Part shown: positions 1-6,348 of the stretch, piece by piece
How positions within the stretch are numbered: the stretch's first letter is position 1
Layout of the letters: the number at the start of each line of letters is the position of its first letter
DNA from: Micromonospora avicenniae
Lineage (GTDB): Bacteria; Actinomycetota; Actinomycetes; Mycobacteriales; Micromonosporaceae
Length of the DNA: 64,000 bases
Assembly: GCF_900156065.1 (NCBI RefSeq)
Contig: NZ_FTNF01000010.1
Location: 186,001-250,000 of the forward strand
Direction: 5' to 3'
The notes under the pieces: model-generated
Database searches by the model: none
Told to the model about the DNA's origin: nothing
What the model saw: the letters and a program-made list of their open reading frames with translations, nothing else
Translations under genes and position numbers: made by a program

Positions 1-642
1 GGCGTCCAGGCCGGCGTCGGTGAGCGCGGCCTCGTACGCCTGCTCCTCGCTGAGGGTGGCCGGGGTGGGCGTCGCGGCGTCCCGGGACAGCGACGAGCTG
101 ACCGAGAGCACCTTGCCCTTGCTGACGGCGAGGGTGACCAGGCCGTCGTACCCGGCGGGAAGGTCGCCGAAGCGCTGCCGGAGGGTGACCACCGCGCCGC
201 TGCCGACCGGGCGGACCAGCACCCGCTCCATGTCGGCCACCGCGTCGGCGTCCAACCCGAACAGGTCGCGGTTGGCGGCGAGGTAGGCGCGGGCGGCGGC
301 CTCCGGCTCGGCGGGCAGGCCGGTGGCGAGCGGGGCGGCGCCGGGGCCGAGCGCGTGCGGAGTGCCCAGCTTGTTCCACCGTACGTCCGGGTCGGCCTTG
401 CGGGCGAGTCCGCGCTGGCGGGCGTCGGGCGCGGCGCTGCCGGCGCGGTTGTCGACGTCGGCGTGCTGGTATCCCTCGGCGAAGGGACCGGAGCGGCGCT
501 CCGCAGGGGCGGCGCCGCCGGCTGGCGCGGCGGAGCTGATGCCGGTGGGCAGCAGCGCGGCGACCACCGCGGTCGCCGCCAGGACGGGGATGAGCCGGCG
601 ACGCCGCCGGCTCATCCAAGGTGACCACTCCGGGTGTGGCAC
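1..642 (-). CDS. Secreted M36/fungalysin-type metalloprotease, N-terminal part (cut by window edge)
   Basis: Only the first ~214 codons are inside the window; the reading frame is still open at base 1. A run of arginines followed by a hydrophobic stretch (LIPVLAATAVVAALLP) and SSAAPA is a clear signal peptide. Further in, the segment around AYLAANRDLFGL resembles the FTP propeptide of fungalysin/thermolysin-like proteases, which keeps the enzyme inactive until secretion; the catalytic HExxH would lie outside the window. I chose the GTG at 642 because GAGGAGG sits 4 nt upstream; the ATG at 615 has no well-spaced ribosome site. M36 is an inference from the propeptide and signal only. Confidence 0.72.
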   Translation of the reverse strand, partial: MPHPEWSPWMSRRRRRLIPVLAATAVVAALLPTGISSAAPAGGAAPAERRSGPFAEGYQHADVDNRAGSAAPDARQRGLARKADPDVRWNKLGTPHALGPGAAPLATGLPAEPEAAARAYLAANRDLFGLDADAVADMERVLVRPVGSGAVVTLRQRFGDLPAGYDGLVTLAVSKGKVLSVSSSLSRDAATPTPATLSEEQAYEAALTDAGLDA

Positions 643-685
643 GGGACCTCCTCGTGGAGCGACATGGCCGGCACCCCGCCGGCCC

Positions 686-705
686 GCGCATGTTCAGACA
701 TGCGC
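686..705. promoter_or_regulatory. 20-bp palindrome upstream of the M36 protease gene
   Basis: GCGCATGT, a 4-base spacer TCAG and ACATGCGC form a perfect inverted repeat 44-63 bp upstream of the protease start. On the minus strand a weak promoter-like pair (TTGCCG, 17 bp, TATCCA) lies just upstream, so the palindrome would fall in the early transcribed region. Its size and symmetry suit a dimeric repressor, but no regulator is identified. Confidence 0.4.
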
Positions 706-895
706 ATCTGTGGATACCAGGAGGTGTGCCGCCCGGCAAGGTCCGAGCGGCTAGTCGGTCCTTTCAGCCCATCCGGCCTACGCGTGGCAGCGCTCCCGTT
801 GAACGAACCTGCCCCCGGCGCGCCCGTGCCGGGCCCGTCGGTCGGCGCCGCCGGGAGCGCCCGCCGGTACCGCGACTGCGCCGGCCGGCTGTCGG

Positions 896-1035
896 CGGCT
901 GGTCGGCCGGCGGCGGTGGTGGCGGTGGCGGCGCGGGCGTCCCGCGTGGCGGTGGCGGGGCGGGCGTCCGGTGGCGGTGGCGGGGCGCGGTGGGGGTGGC
1001 GCGGCGGCGGTGGCGTCCCGCGGTGGCGTCGGGCG
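896..1035. other. G-rich low-complexity stretch without a gene
   Basis: The plus strand is a nearly uninterrupted run of GGTGGC/GGCGGG-like words. The overlapping open frames translate to proline/arginine or glycine/arginine low-complexity sequence without domains, so I do not call a gene. It could form G-quadruplex structure on the plus strand. It lies in the 660-bp gap between the protease and the DinB-like gene. Confidence 0.5.
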
Positions 1036-1112
1036 AGGAAGTCGTGTGAGCTCGACGCGGCGGGCGGACCCTGCCGCTGACGAGCCGCCACCGTGGGCGG
1101 ACGTCGCGTCGA

Positions 1113-1162
1113 CGAGGTTGATACCTCAGAGGCATATTTATGCCTCTGAGGTATCAACCTCG
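1113..1162. repeat. 50-bp near-perfect palindrome, AT-richer than surroundings
   Basis: Arms of 24 bp at 1113-1136 and 1139-1162 are exact reverse complements around a 2-base centre (TT). The left arm starts CGAGGTTGATACC and ends GGCATA. The element stands out by its A/T content in very GC-rich DNA and is not next to a stop codon in the manner of a terminator. It resembles a repetitive extragenic palindrome or MITE-like element, or a cruciform-forming protein site. Only one copy is in this window. Confidence 0.8.
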
Positions 1163-1173
1163 TGGTGATAATC

Positions 1174-1303
1174 GGCCCGGTGGCCCGGTGGCCCGGTGGC
1201 CCGGTGGCCCGGTGGCCCGGTGGCCCGGTGGCCCGGTGGCCCGGTGGCCCGGTGGCCCGGTGGCCCGGTGGCCCGGTGGCCCGGTGGCCCGGTGGCCCGG
1301 TGG
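1174..1303. repeat. Tandem array of 8-bp unit GGCCCGGT, about 16 copies
   Basis: The unit GGCCCGGT repeats without interruption for 130 bp and ends two bases before the stop codon of the DinB-like gene. Because 8 is not a multiple of 3, every frame is open and reads as an eight-residue cycle (GPVARWPG), which explains the spurious open frames over it. Short perfect arrays of this kind change length by polymerase slippage. Confidence 0.95.
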
Positions 1304-1304
1304 T

Positions 1305-1886
1305 TCAGCCGGCCGGCGTCCAGTGTGGGTCGCGGCCGAACGCGGCGATCAGGCGGTCCTGCGCGTCGGCTTCGGTGGGCAGCTCCACACCGGGCCGGGT
1401 CAGCTGGGCGCGCTGGTAGTCGACGGCGTGCCTCGCGAACCATCTCGCGCACTCCCGGACCGCGTCGGCGTCCAGCCGAGGGTCGTCGCCGACGGCGACA
1501 GCCAGGTCCCAGCCGTGGATGAGGTGCTCGGCGAGGAGCTGGTGCAGGTACTCGGTCGCCGGGAGGGCGCCGGAGGAGAGGTGGACGGTGCGCATCAGTG
1601 CGCCGGGGTGGGACGCGGCGATCTCGGCCTGCGACGCGGCCTCCCGGGCGGCCGCGATCGGATCGCCGCCGAGTTGGTCACCGTCGAAGCGGTCACCGAC
1701 CTCCGCGACGCTGCGGCCGGCGAACAGCGGAACGCTCCACCGGGCCTCGTGCACCACATGGTTGACCAGCGTGCGGACATCCCAGTCCGGGCAGGGGGTC
1801 CGCGCCGACCACTGCCGGGGGCTGACCCGCTCGACCCGGTCGATGAAGTCGGCCAGGCTGCGGCGATAGCTCTCCAACAGGTCCAT
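1305..1886 (-). CDS. TIGR03086-type metal-binding protein (DinB/MDMPI-like)
   Basis: 193 aa. The N-terminal half (LADFIDRVERVSPRQW...PCPDWDVRTLVNHVV) matches the mycothiol-dependent maleylpyruvate isomerase N-terminal / DinB-like four-helix fold. Histidines in NHVVHEARW and in LAEHLIHGWDLA are placed like the family's metal ligands. These soluble proteins are thought to be thiol-dependent (mycothiol) enzymes, but the substrate of this subfamily is unknown. It lies 72 bp downstream of the TetR gene on the same strand and could be its target or operon partner. The 8-bp tandem array abuts its stop codon. Confidence 0.85.
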   Translation of the reverse strand: MDLLESYRRSLADFIDRVERVSPRQWSARTPCPDWDVRTLVNHVVHEARWSVPLFAGRSVAEVGDRFDGDQLGGDPIAAAREAASQAEIAASHPGALMRTVHLSSGALPATEYLHQLLAEHLIHGWDLAVAVGDDPRLDADAVRECARWFARHAVDYQRAQLTRPGVELPTEADAQDRLIAAFGRDPHWTPAG

Positions 1887-1958
1887 GTCGCCGATTGTCG
1901 CGGCGACCCGGGGTGGACCGAGTCGCTATGCCCGGTCTTCCCACGTGGGGCTGCTCGA

Positions 1959-2561
1959 TCAGTCCAGCTCGGTCGGGTCCAGGCCCAATTCGCGAGCGGT
2001 GACCAGGCGGACCCACTCGGTGAACTGCCGCCGGGAGATCACCCGGTCGTGCACCGCCAGCTGAACCGCCAGGCCGTCCATCACCGCGCTGATCCGCCAG
2101 GCCGCGCCGGCCGGGTCGGCGCACTCGAAGGTGCCGTCACGTACGCCGTCGGCGATGACCGTGGCGAGGTCCTCCCGCCAGCGCAGGTCCAGCCGGCGGG
2201 AGACTCGCTCCAGTTCGGGGGTACGCAGCGACTCCGACCATCCGTCGATCCACACCGACCAGGAGGTCGGGCGCCCGGCCGGGGCGTAGAGCTTGATGAT
2301 CCGGCGCAGCTTGGTCAGCGGCGGGGCGGGAGAGCGGACCACCGCGTCCAGGCGGGCCAGGTCCTGCTCGACCGCGTACTCGAAGGCCTGGGCGAGCAGC
2401 CGTTCCTTGGTGGCGAAGTGGTAGAAGACAAGCGCCTGGCTCACCCCGGCGGCCTGCGCGACGTCGGCCGTTCGGGTGTTGGCCAGACCGCGCTCCGCGA
2501 TCACGTCGCAGGCCGTGCGCAGCAGGGCATCCAGGCGGATCTCGGCCGCACGTCTCGTCAC
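1959..2561 (-). CDS. TetR/AcrR-family transcriptional regulator
   Basis: About 200 aa from the GTG at 2561. The N-terminal helix-turn-helix (RTADVAQAAGVSQALVFYHFATKERLL) is canonical TetR. The C-terminal part (WSVWIDGWSES...RISAVMDGLAVQLAVHD) looks like the BetI-type ligand-binding domain, so it is probably a ligand-released repressor. The frame stays open upstream to 2627, but that extension is not TetR-like. The next gene on the same strand encodes a DinB-like enzyme. The effector cannot be read from the sequence. Confidence 0.92.
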   Translation of the reverse strand: MTRRAAEIRLDALLRTACDVIAERGLANTRTADVAQAAGVSQALVFYHFATKERLLAQAFEYAVEQDLARLDAVVRSPAPPLTKLRRIIKLYAPAGRPTSWSVWIDGWSESLRTPELERVSRRLDLRWREDLATVIADGVRDGTFECADPAGAAWRISAVMDGLAVQLAVHDRVISRRQFTEWVRLVTARELGLDPTELD

Positions 2562-2775
2562 GATCGTTACCGTAGTCCATCCGGATGAATACGGGCAGTT
2601 ATGATCGAGTGGCTTTCGGCCTGTCAAAGAGTCGGAATCCGGACAGTTCGTCGAAACTCTGTAACATCGAGGCGTAGGGCAGGCTCCTAGGATGCTCTAC
2701 GCGATGCGGCCGTCCGGCTCGGCCGTGGCCGATTCGGTCGAACAGGGTAGGGACGCGCCGAGTGGGCACCCCGAG

Positions 2776-2805
2776 TTGGCAACCATTCGCCACCTCGGCT
2801 AGAGT
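2776..2805 (+). promoter_or_regulatory. Candidate promoter of the first tRNA cluster
   Basis: TTGGCA at 2776-2781 and TAGAGT at 2800-2805 are separated by 18 bp, 33 bp upstream of tRNA-Gly. The sequence after the -10 (TTCTCATCCGTCACCGG) is nearly repeated before the second tRNA-Gly, where TACAGT at 5953 occupies the same place. That conservation supports the call. Confidence 0.55.
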
Positions 2806-2837
2806 TCTCATCCGTCACCGGGGAACGCCGATGACGT

Positions 2838-2910
2838 GCGGACGTAGCGCAGTTGGTAGCGCATCACCTTGCCAAGGTGAGGGTCGCGGGTTCGAGTCCC
2901 GTCGTCCGCT
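2838..2910 (+). tRNA. tRNA-Gly (GCC)
   Basis: A 73-nt cloverleaf: acceptor GCGGACG pairs with CGTCCGC, the anticodon stem CACC/GGTG encloses TTGCCAA (anticodon GCC), and the T-arm contains GGTTCGAGTCC. No CCA is encoded. It is identical to the copy at 5990 and is first in a Gly-Cys-Val cluster. Confidence 0.97.
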
Positions 2911-2944
2911 CGGAGATGCCGCCACGCATGACGGGGGCAACCTC

Positions 2945-3015
2945 GGTGGGGTGGCCGAGAGGCGAGGCAACGGCCTGCAAAGCCGTGTACGCGGGTTCAA
3001 ATCCCGTCCCCACCT
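2945..3015 (+). tRNA. tRNA-Cys (GCA)
   Basis: A 71-nt cloverleaf: acceptor GGTGGGG pairs with CCCCACC, followed by the U discriminator typical of Cys tRNA. The anticodon loop CTGCAAA gives anticodon GCA. CCA is not encoded. This is the only Cys tRNA here; the downstream duplicate cluster lacks it. Confidence 0.97.
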
Positions 3016-3029
3016 CGTAGCACAGACTC

Positions 3030-3104
3030 GGGCGATTGGCGCAGTGGGAGCGCGCTTCCTTGACACGGAAGAGGTCACTGGTTCAAACCCAGTATCGCCC
3101 ACCA
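3030..3104 (+). tRNA. tRNA-Val (GAC)
   Basis: A 75-nt cloverleaf including an encoded CCA tail. Acceptor GGGCGAT pairs with ATCGCCC; anticodon stem CTTCC/GGAAG encloses TTGACAC (anticodon GAC). It is identical to the copy at 6116. Confidence 0.97.
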
Positions 3105-3120
3105 GTTGGATGAATAGCTG

Positions 3121-3165
3121 AAACAGCTCGGCACCGGACATCGGTGGCGAGCTGTTTTCATTTCT
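3121..3165 (+). terminator. Rho-independent terminator after the tRNA-Val gene
   Basis: Arms at 3121-3135 (AAACAGCTCG...) and 3143-3157 pair over 15 positions with one mismatch, with a 7-nt loop, followed by TTTTCATTT. It ends the tRNA transcript 16 nt after tRNA-Val. Confidence 0.85.
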
Positions 3166-3166
3166 G

Positions 3167-3190
3167 CCGCTGGGCCGCTGGGCCGCTGGG
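3167..3190. repeat. Three tandem copies of CCGCTGGG
   Basis: A short perfect 8-bp array between the tRNA terminator and the membrane-protein stop. It has the same period as the longer GGCCCGGT array at 1174 but a different unit. Confidence 0.7.
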
Positions 3191-3271
3191 CCGCCGGCGA
3201 CCCGGCCGAACTGCCGCCGCCGGCGGGTCCCGGCGGCGGGCCCCGGCGGCAGGGCGGCGCGACCGGACCGG

Positions 3272-4207
3272 TCAGAGTTTGGGGATGACCGCCGCGATCG
3301 AGGTCGCGAGGAGCGGACCGATGATCACCAGCCCCGACTGGAGTTCGCTCAGGCTGGTGCGGTTGACACCGAGGATCTCCTCCAGCTTGATCCGGTCCTC
3401 CGCCGCGTCGATCAGGTCGGCCTTCGGCACGTGGGCGATGTCCGAGAACTCGTCCACGTACACCTGGCAGCGCCGACGCAGCAGGGTCGCCGACGGGATG
3501 TGCATCAACGCGATGAGGATCGAGCCGGCGGCGCCGATGATGAGCGCGGTGGACTGGGGGATCGTCTCCGAGCTGCCCCAACCGACCGATGCGGCACCGA
3601 TCAGCACCAGTACGAGCAGCAACGAACCCATCATCTGCAGCACCCGGGCGAGGATCCGGCGCAGCCGCATCAGCGCGGCCAGCTGCTCGCCGGGAGTGCC
3701 GGTGAGACCGCGCATCGAGACGACGCGCAGCCCTGCGAGGGTCGCCCCGGCCGGTAGGGCCCCGAGTATGACGATGCCGAGGAAGACCCCGAACCGCCAG
3801 GTCAGTCCGCGGCCCAGGATGGCGTGGGCGGCGGCCACCGCGCCGGCCACCAGCGCGAGGAAGACCAGCACCGACGAGAAGACCCGTCGGACCGGGACGT
3901 GCTGGATCTGCTGGAGGTCGTGCCAGCGAGCCACCCCGGAGCCGATGGTCGATCCGCTGAGCGCGCCGAGCAGCCCGGCGGCGGACGCCCACAGCAGCCA
4001 CTCGTTACGGGACTCCGGCAGGAGCCGGTCGGGGCTGGTGTACGCGACCCCGAGCGCCGCGGCCGCGCCGATCATCATCATCAGCATCCGTACGACGCGT
4101 GGCCAGCCGGCGAGGCCGAGCGGGCGCGGTGTGGTCACCGGCGGCGGCGTTACGGCTTGCATCGGGGCGGCGGGCGTCGGCGCGACGGGCGCCTCCACGG
4201 CGGTCAT
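3272..4207 (-). CDS. Multi-pass membrane protein of unknown function
   Basis: 311 aa from the ATG at 4207. After a proline/alanine-rich cytoplasmic lead of ~35 residues come about six hydrophobic segments (for example MLMMMIGAAAALGVAYT, VFSSVLVFLALVAGAVAAAHA, MGSLLLVLVLIGAASVGW). The C-terminal part holds a charged stretch (KADLIDAAEDRIKLEEILG) before a last hydrophobic segment. I do not recognise a family. The frame is open to 4345 but that part is not protein-like. It lies between the two tRNA clusters, convergent with the first. Confidence 0.75.
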   Translation of the reverse strand: MTAVEAPVAPTPAAPMQAVTPPPVTTPRPLGLAGWPRVVRMLMMMIGAAAALGVAYTSPDRLLPESRNEWLLWASAAGLLGALSGSTIGSGVARWHDLQQIQHVPVRRVFSSVLVFLALVAGAVAAAHAILGRGLTWRFGVFLGIVILGALPAGATLAGLRVVSMRGLTGTPGEQLAALMRLRRILARVLQMMGSLLLVLVLIGAASVGWGSSETIPQSTALIIGAAGSILIALMHIPSATLLRRRCQVYVDEFSDIAHVPKADLIDAAEDRIKLEEILGVNRTSLSELQSGLVIIGPLLATSIAAVIPKL

Positions 4208-4698
4208 GGCCGGGAACTCTAGTCGATCTTCCGCGCTCTGGCCGCCCCCAGGGATGGGGCGTGGAGTGGGCGTCGCGACTCCGTCCCGGCGCGTTCTTCC
4301 CCGCCAATCGTGATCGCGGGCGGGCGGCAGTCGAATCTGTCGCAATTGCTGGCTTTCTCATACGTGCACAAGGGCAAACAGTTCCCGCAGGCTCGTGAGA
4401 TTCTTCACGCCATTGAACTGCTTCGCGGAGCCGGCACGGGTGATGAGATCGACGCTTGTCACCGCTCTGGTCGCGTCCCATCGCGCCGAATCCCTTTGCT
4501 GGCAGGGGATCTGCCGTACGGGCGGGACGTGCGGGCATTCGGGTGTCGGGTGCCAGCCACTCGCTGGCATCAATTTCACTCCCCCCAAGGTGAATTCGAC
4601 ACGCCTTACTCTGAGCGCCGGGGCAGGCGTCCGCGGCCCTCGCGGCAGGTACGGCGAGCGGCCAGGCGGACCCGAAAGTCAGGGAAAGGCACGAAACG
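4208..4698. other. 491-bp gap with lower GC; no convincing gene
   Basis: The middle part (about 4310-4480) is visibly poorer in G+C than its flanks, and neither open frame over it (plus 4310-4702, minus 4358-4588) shows the GC-rich third positions of local genes. It holds a small hairpin (TGCCAGC/GCTGGCA, 4551-4569) and a TTCAC-N10-GTGAA repeat at 4575-4594, about 105 bp before the YceI gene. It may be a promoter region or a decayed gene. Confidence 0.5.
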
Positions 4699-5367
4699 AT
4701 GACGGGTCCAGCCACAAGGGTGTGGAAGGGCATGACGATCCCGGCCGCCGGCACCTATGAACTCGACCAGGCGCACAAGCGGATCGGTTTCGTGGGCCGG
4801 CACATGATGGTCAGCCCGGTGCGTGGCGAGTTCACCGAGGGGAAGGCCCGGATCGTCGTCGACGAGGATCCACTGCACTCCTCGGTGGTGGCCACCATCC
4901 GATCGTCGAGCATCGTCACCGGACACGACGACCGGGACGTGCACCTGAAGAGCCCCGACTTCCTGGACGTGGAGCGTTACCCCAGGCTGGAGTACCGCAG
5001 TACCGGGATGATCCCCCAGGACGAGGTCGATCCGATCTTCTTCTGGGCGCGGCTGCGCGGAAACAACCGCCTCGGGCGCCGCGTCGGGAGCGACCTCGGC
5101 GCGCCGCCCGCTCGTGCCTCGGGTCGCTTCGTCCTCAAGGGTGATTTGACGATCAAGGACATCACCCGGCCGGTCGACCTCCAGGTGGAGTTCGGCGGCA
5201 CCCGTACGGACCTGTCCGGGCAGGAGATCTTCGGGTTCACCGCGACCGCCGAGTTCGACCGTGAGGACTACGGCCTGCTGTGGAACGTCGCGCTGGAGGG
5301 CGGCGGCGTGCTCGTCGGCAAGAACGTCCGCATCGAGATCGCCGCCGAGGCGATCCGCCAGCCCTGA
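4699..5367 (+). CDS. YceI-family protein
   Basis: 222 aa. The lipocalin-like YceI fold is evident from TYELDQAHKRIGFVGRHMMVSPVRGEF near the start, the central VTGHDDRDVHLKSPDFLDVERYP segment and LTIKDITRPVDLQVEFGG later. YceI proteins form a beta barrel that binds long polyisoprenoid-type lipids; some respond to pH or osmotic stress. No signal peptide is seen, so this copy is probably cytoplasmic. Length is slightly above the usual ~190 because of an insert (RLRGNNRLGRRVGSDLGAPP). It is a single gene convergent with the DUF6458 gene. Confidence 0.9.
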   Translation: MTGPATRVWKGMTIPAAGTYELDQAHKRIGFVGRHMMVSPVRGEFTEGKARIVVDEDPLHSSVVATIRSSSIVTGHDDRDVHLKSPDFLDVERYPRLEYRSTGMIPQDEVDPIFFWARLRGNNRLGRRVGSDLGAPPARASGRFVLKGDLTIKDITRPVDLQVEFGGTRTDLSGQEIFGFTATAEFDREDYGLLWNVALEGGGVLVGKNVRIEIAAEAIRQP

Positions 5368-5461
5368 CGAAGGCAGCGCCGATCGCCCGGGCCGGTAGGC
5401 GAGCTGGCTGGGTAGTCTTTCACGGCGCGTACGACGAGTCGACGCGCTGAGGCACGACCGA

Positions 5462-5498
5462 GCGGGCCGACCACCTCGTCATGAGGAGGTCGGCCCGC
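5462..5498. terminator. Bidirectional hairpin between YceI and DUF6458 genes
   Basis: GCGGGCCGACC (5462-5472) pairs with GGTCGGCCCGC (5488-5498), and inner CCTC/GAGG extends the stem across one A-A mismatch. It lies between two convergent stop codons and has no T-tract. Confidence 0.65.
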
Positions 5499-5547
5499 CG
5501 GAAGCTCGAGTCCGCCGGGCTCGGCAGGTCGATGGCGGCGGTCGGCG

Positions 5548-5838
5548 TCACAGCGGCGGGGCGACGTCCCGGCGCTCCTCGACTCGGCGGTACTCCACCG
5601 GCTCCTCGACCCGGCGGTACTCGACCGGCTCCTCGACCCGGCGGACCGGCTGGTCGGTGGTGACCACCTCGGCACGGCGGCGACCCCAGATGAGCGTGGT
5701 CATGATGAGGCCGAGCACGCCGGCCGCCATCAGGATCCAGCCGACGACGTCGAGGTCGATCCCGCCGACGTTCGCGTCGAGCGCGAAGGTGAGGATCGCG
5801 CCGACCGCGATCAGGAAGATGCTGGTTCCGATACCCAT
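5548..5838 (-). CDS. DUF6458 small membrane protein
   Basis: 96 aa. It starts MGIGTSIFLIAVGAILTFALD, continues with a second membrane helix (VVGWILMAAGVLGLIMTTLIW) and ends in a charged tail in which RRVEEPVEY is repeated. This two-helix layout is the DUF6458 family common in actinobacteria, function unknown. AAGGAGG lies 7 nt upstream of the ATG. The repeated tail varies in length among such proteins and could be a docking segment; that is inference. Confidence 0.92.
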   Translation of the reverse strand: MGIGTSIFLIAVGAILTFALDANVGGIDLDVVGWILMAAGVLGLIMTTLIWGRRRAEVVTTDQPVRRVEEPVEYRRVEEPVEYRRVEERRDVAPPL

Positions 5839-5989
5839 GACAGCCTCCTTCTGCGGGGATGTGGTGCGCTGTCGGGAGACTCAGTACCCCGCCGTCGAAC
5901 AGCGCAACCACGCAACCCGCCGGGTACCGTGCGGGGCGATCTTGGGATCGGGTACAGTTCTCCCTGTCACCGGCGCTCGCCGGGGATGT

Positions 5990-6062
5990 GCGGACGTAGC
6001 GCAGTTGGTAGCGCATCACCTTGCCAAGGTGAGGGTCGCGGGTTCGAGTCCCGTCGTCCGCT
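5990..6062 (+). tRNA. tRNA-Gly (GCC), second copy
   Basis: Base-for-base identical to the tRNA-Gly at 2838, anticodon GCC, CCA not encoded. The sequence just upstream (TACAGT, then TTCTCCCTGTCACCGG) is also related to that before the first copy, so the promoter was probably duplicated with it. Confidence 0.97.
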
Positions 6063-6115
6063 CGCGGATCCACCTGACGGATGCCTGGCTGTTCCGGGCC
6101 GCAGGTGGTCACCAC

Positions 6116-6190
6116 GGGCGATTGGCGCAGTGGGAGCGCGCTTCCTTGACACGGAAGAGGTCACTGGTTCAAACCCAGTATCGCCCACCA
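6116..6190 (+). tRNA. tRNA-Val (GAC), second copy
   Basis: Identical to the tRNA-Val at 3030, including the encoded CCA. The tRNA-Cys gene that separates Gly and Val in the first cluster is missing here. Confidence 0.97.
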
Positions 6191-6207
6191 TCTTGAGCAG
6201 AAGGTCC

Positions 6208-6239
6208 ACGGCTCGTCACCGGTGTCGGTGACGAGCCGT
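6208..6239 (+). terminator. Terminator hairpin after second tRNA-Val
   Basis: ACGGCTCGTCACC (6208-6220) and its exact reverse complement (6227-6239) flank a 6-nt loop, 17 nt after the tRNA. There is no U-tract; the hairpin differs in sequence from that of the first cluster. Confidence 0.7.
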
Positions 6240-6348
6240 AGTGCATCTGGGCCGCTCCGCGGTCGCCGTGGCCCGGGGGCCGACCCGTCCGGCGGCCGCG
6301 GTCCTCGCCGCACTCGCGGGGGAGGACCACGGCCGGCCGGGCCCGGTG

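Noticed and set aside
612..1157. Several proline/arginine-rich open frames
   Set aside because: They arise from the G-rich low-complexity stretch and the palindrome; no ribosome site or domain.
1174..1303. Possible CRISPR array
   Set aside because: The unit is 8 bp with no spacers and no cas genes are nearby.
4358..4588. 76-aa minus-strand frame and 130-aa plus-strand frame (4310-4702)
   Set aside because: Neither has GC-rich third positions, a ribosome site or homology I can recognise.
2838..6190. tRNA-linked integrative element
   Set aside because: The tRNA copies are intact, but no integrase, recombination directionality factor or phage gene lies between or next to them.
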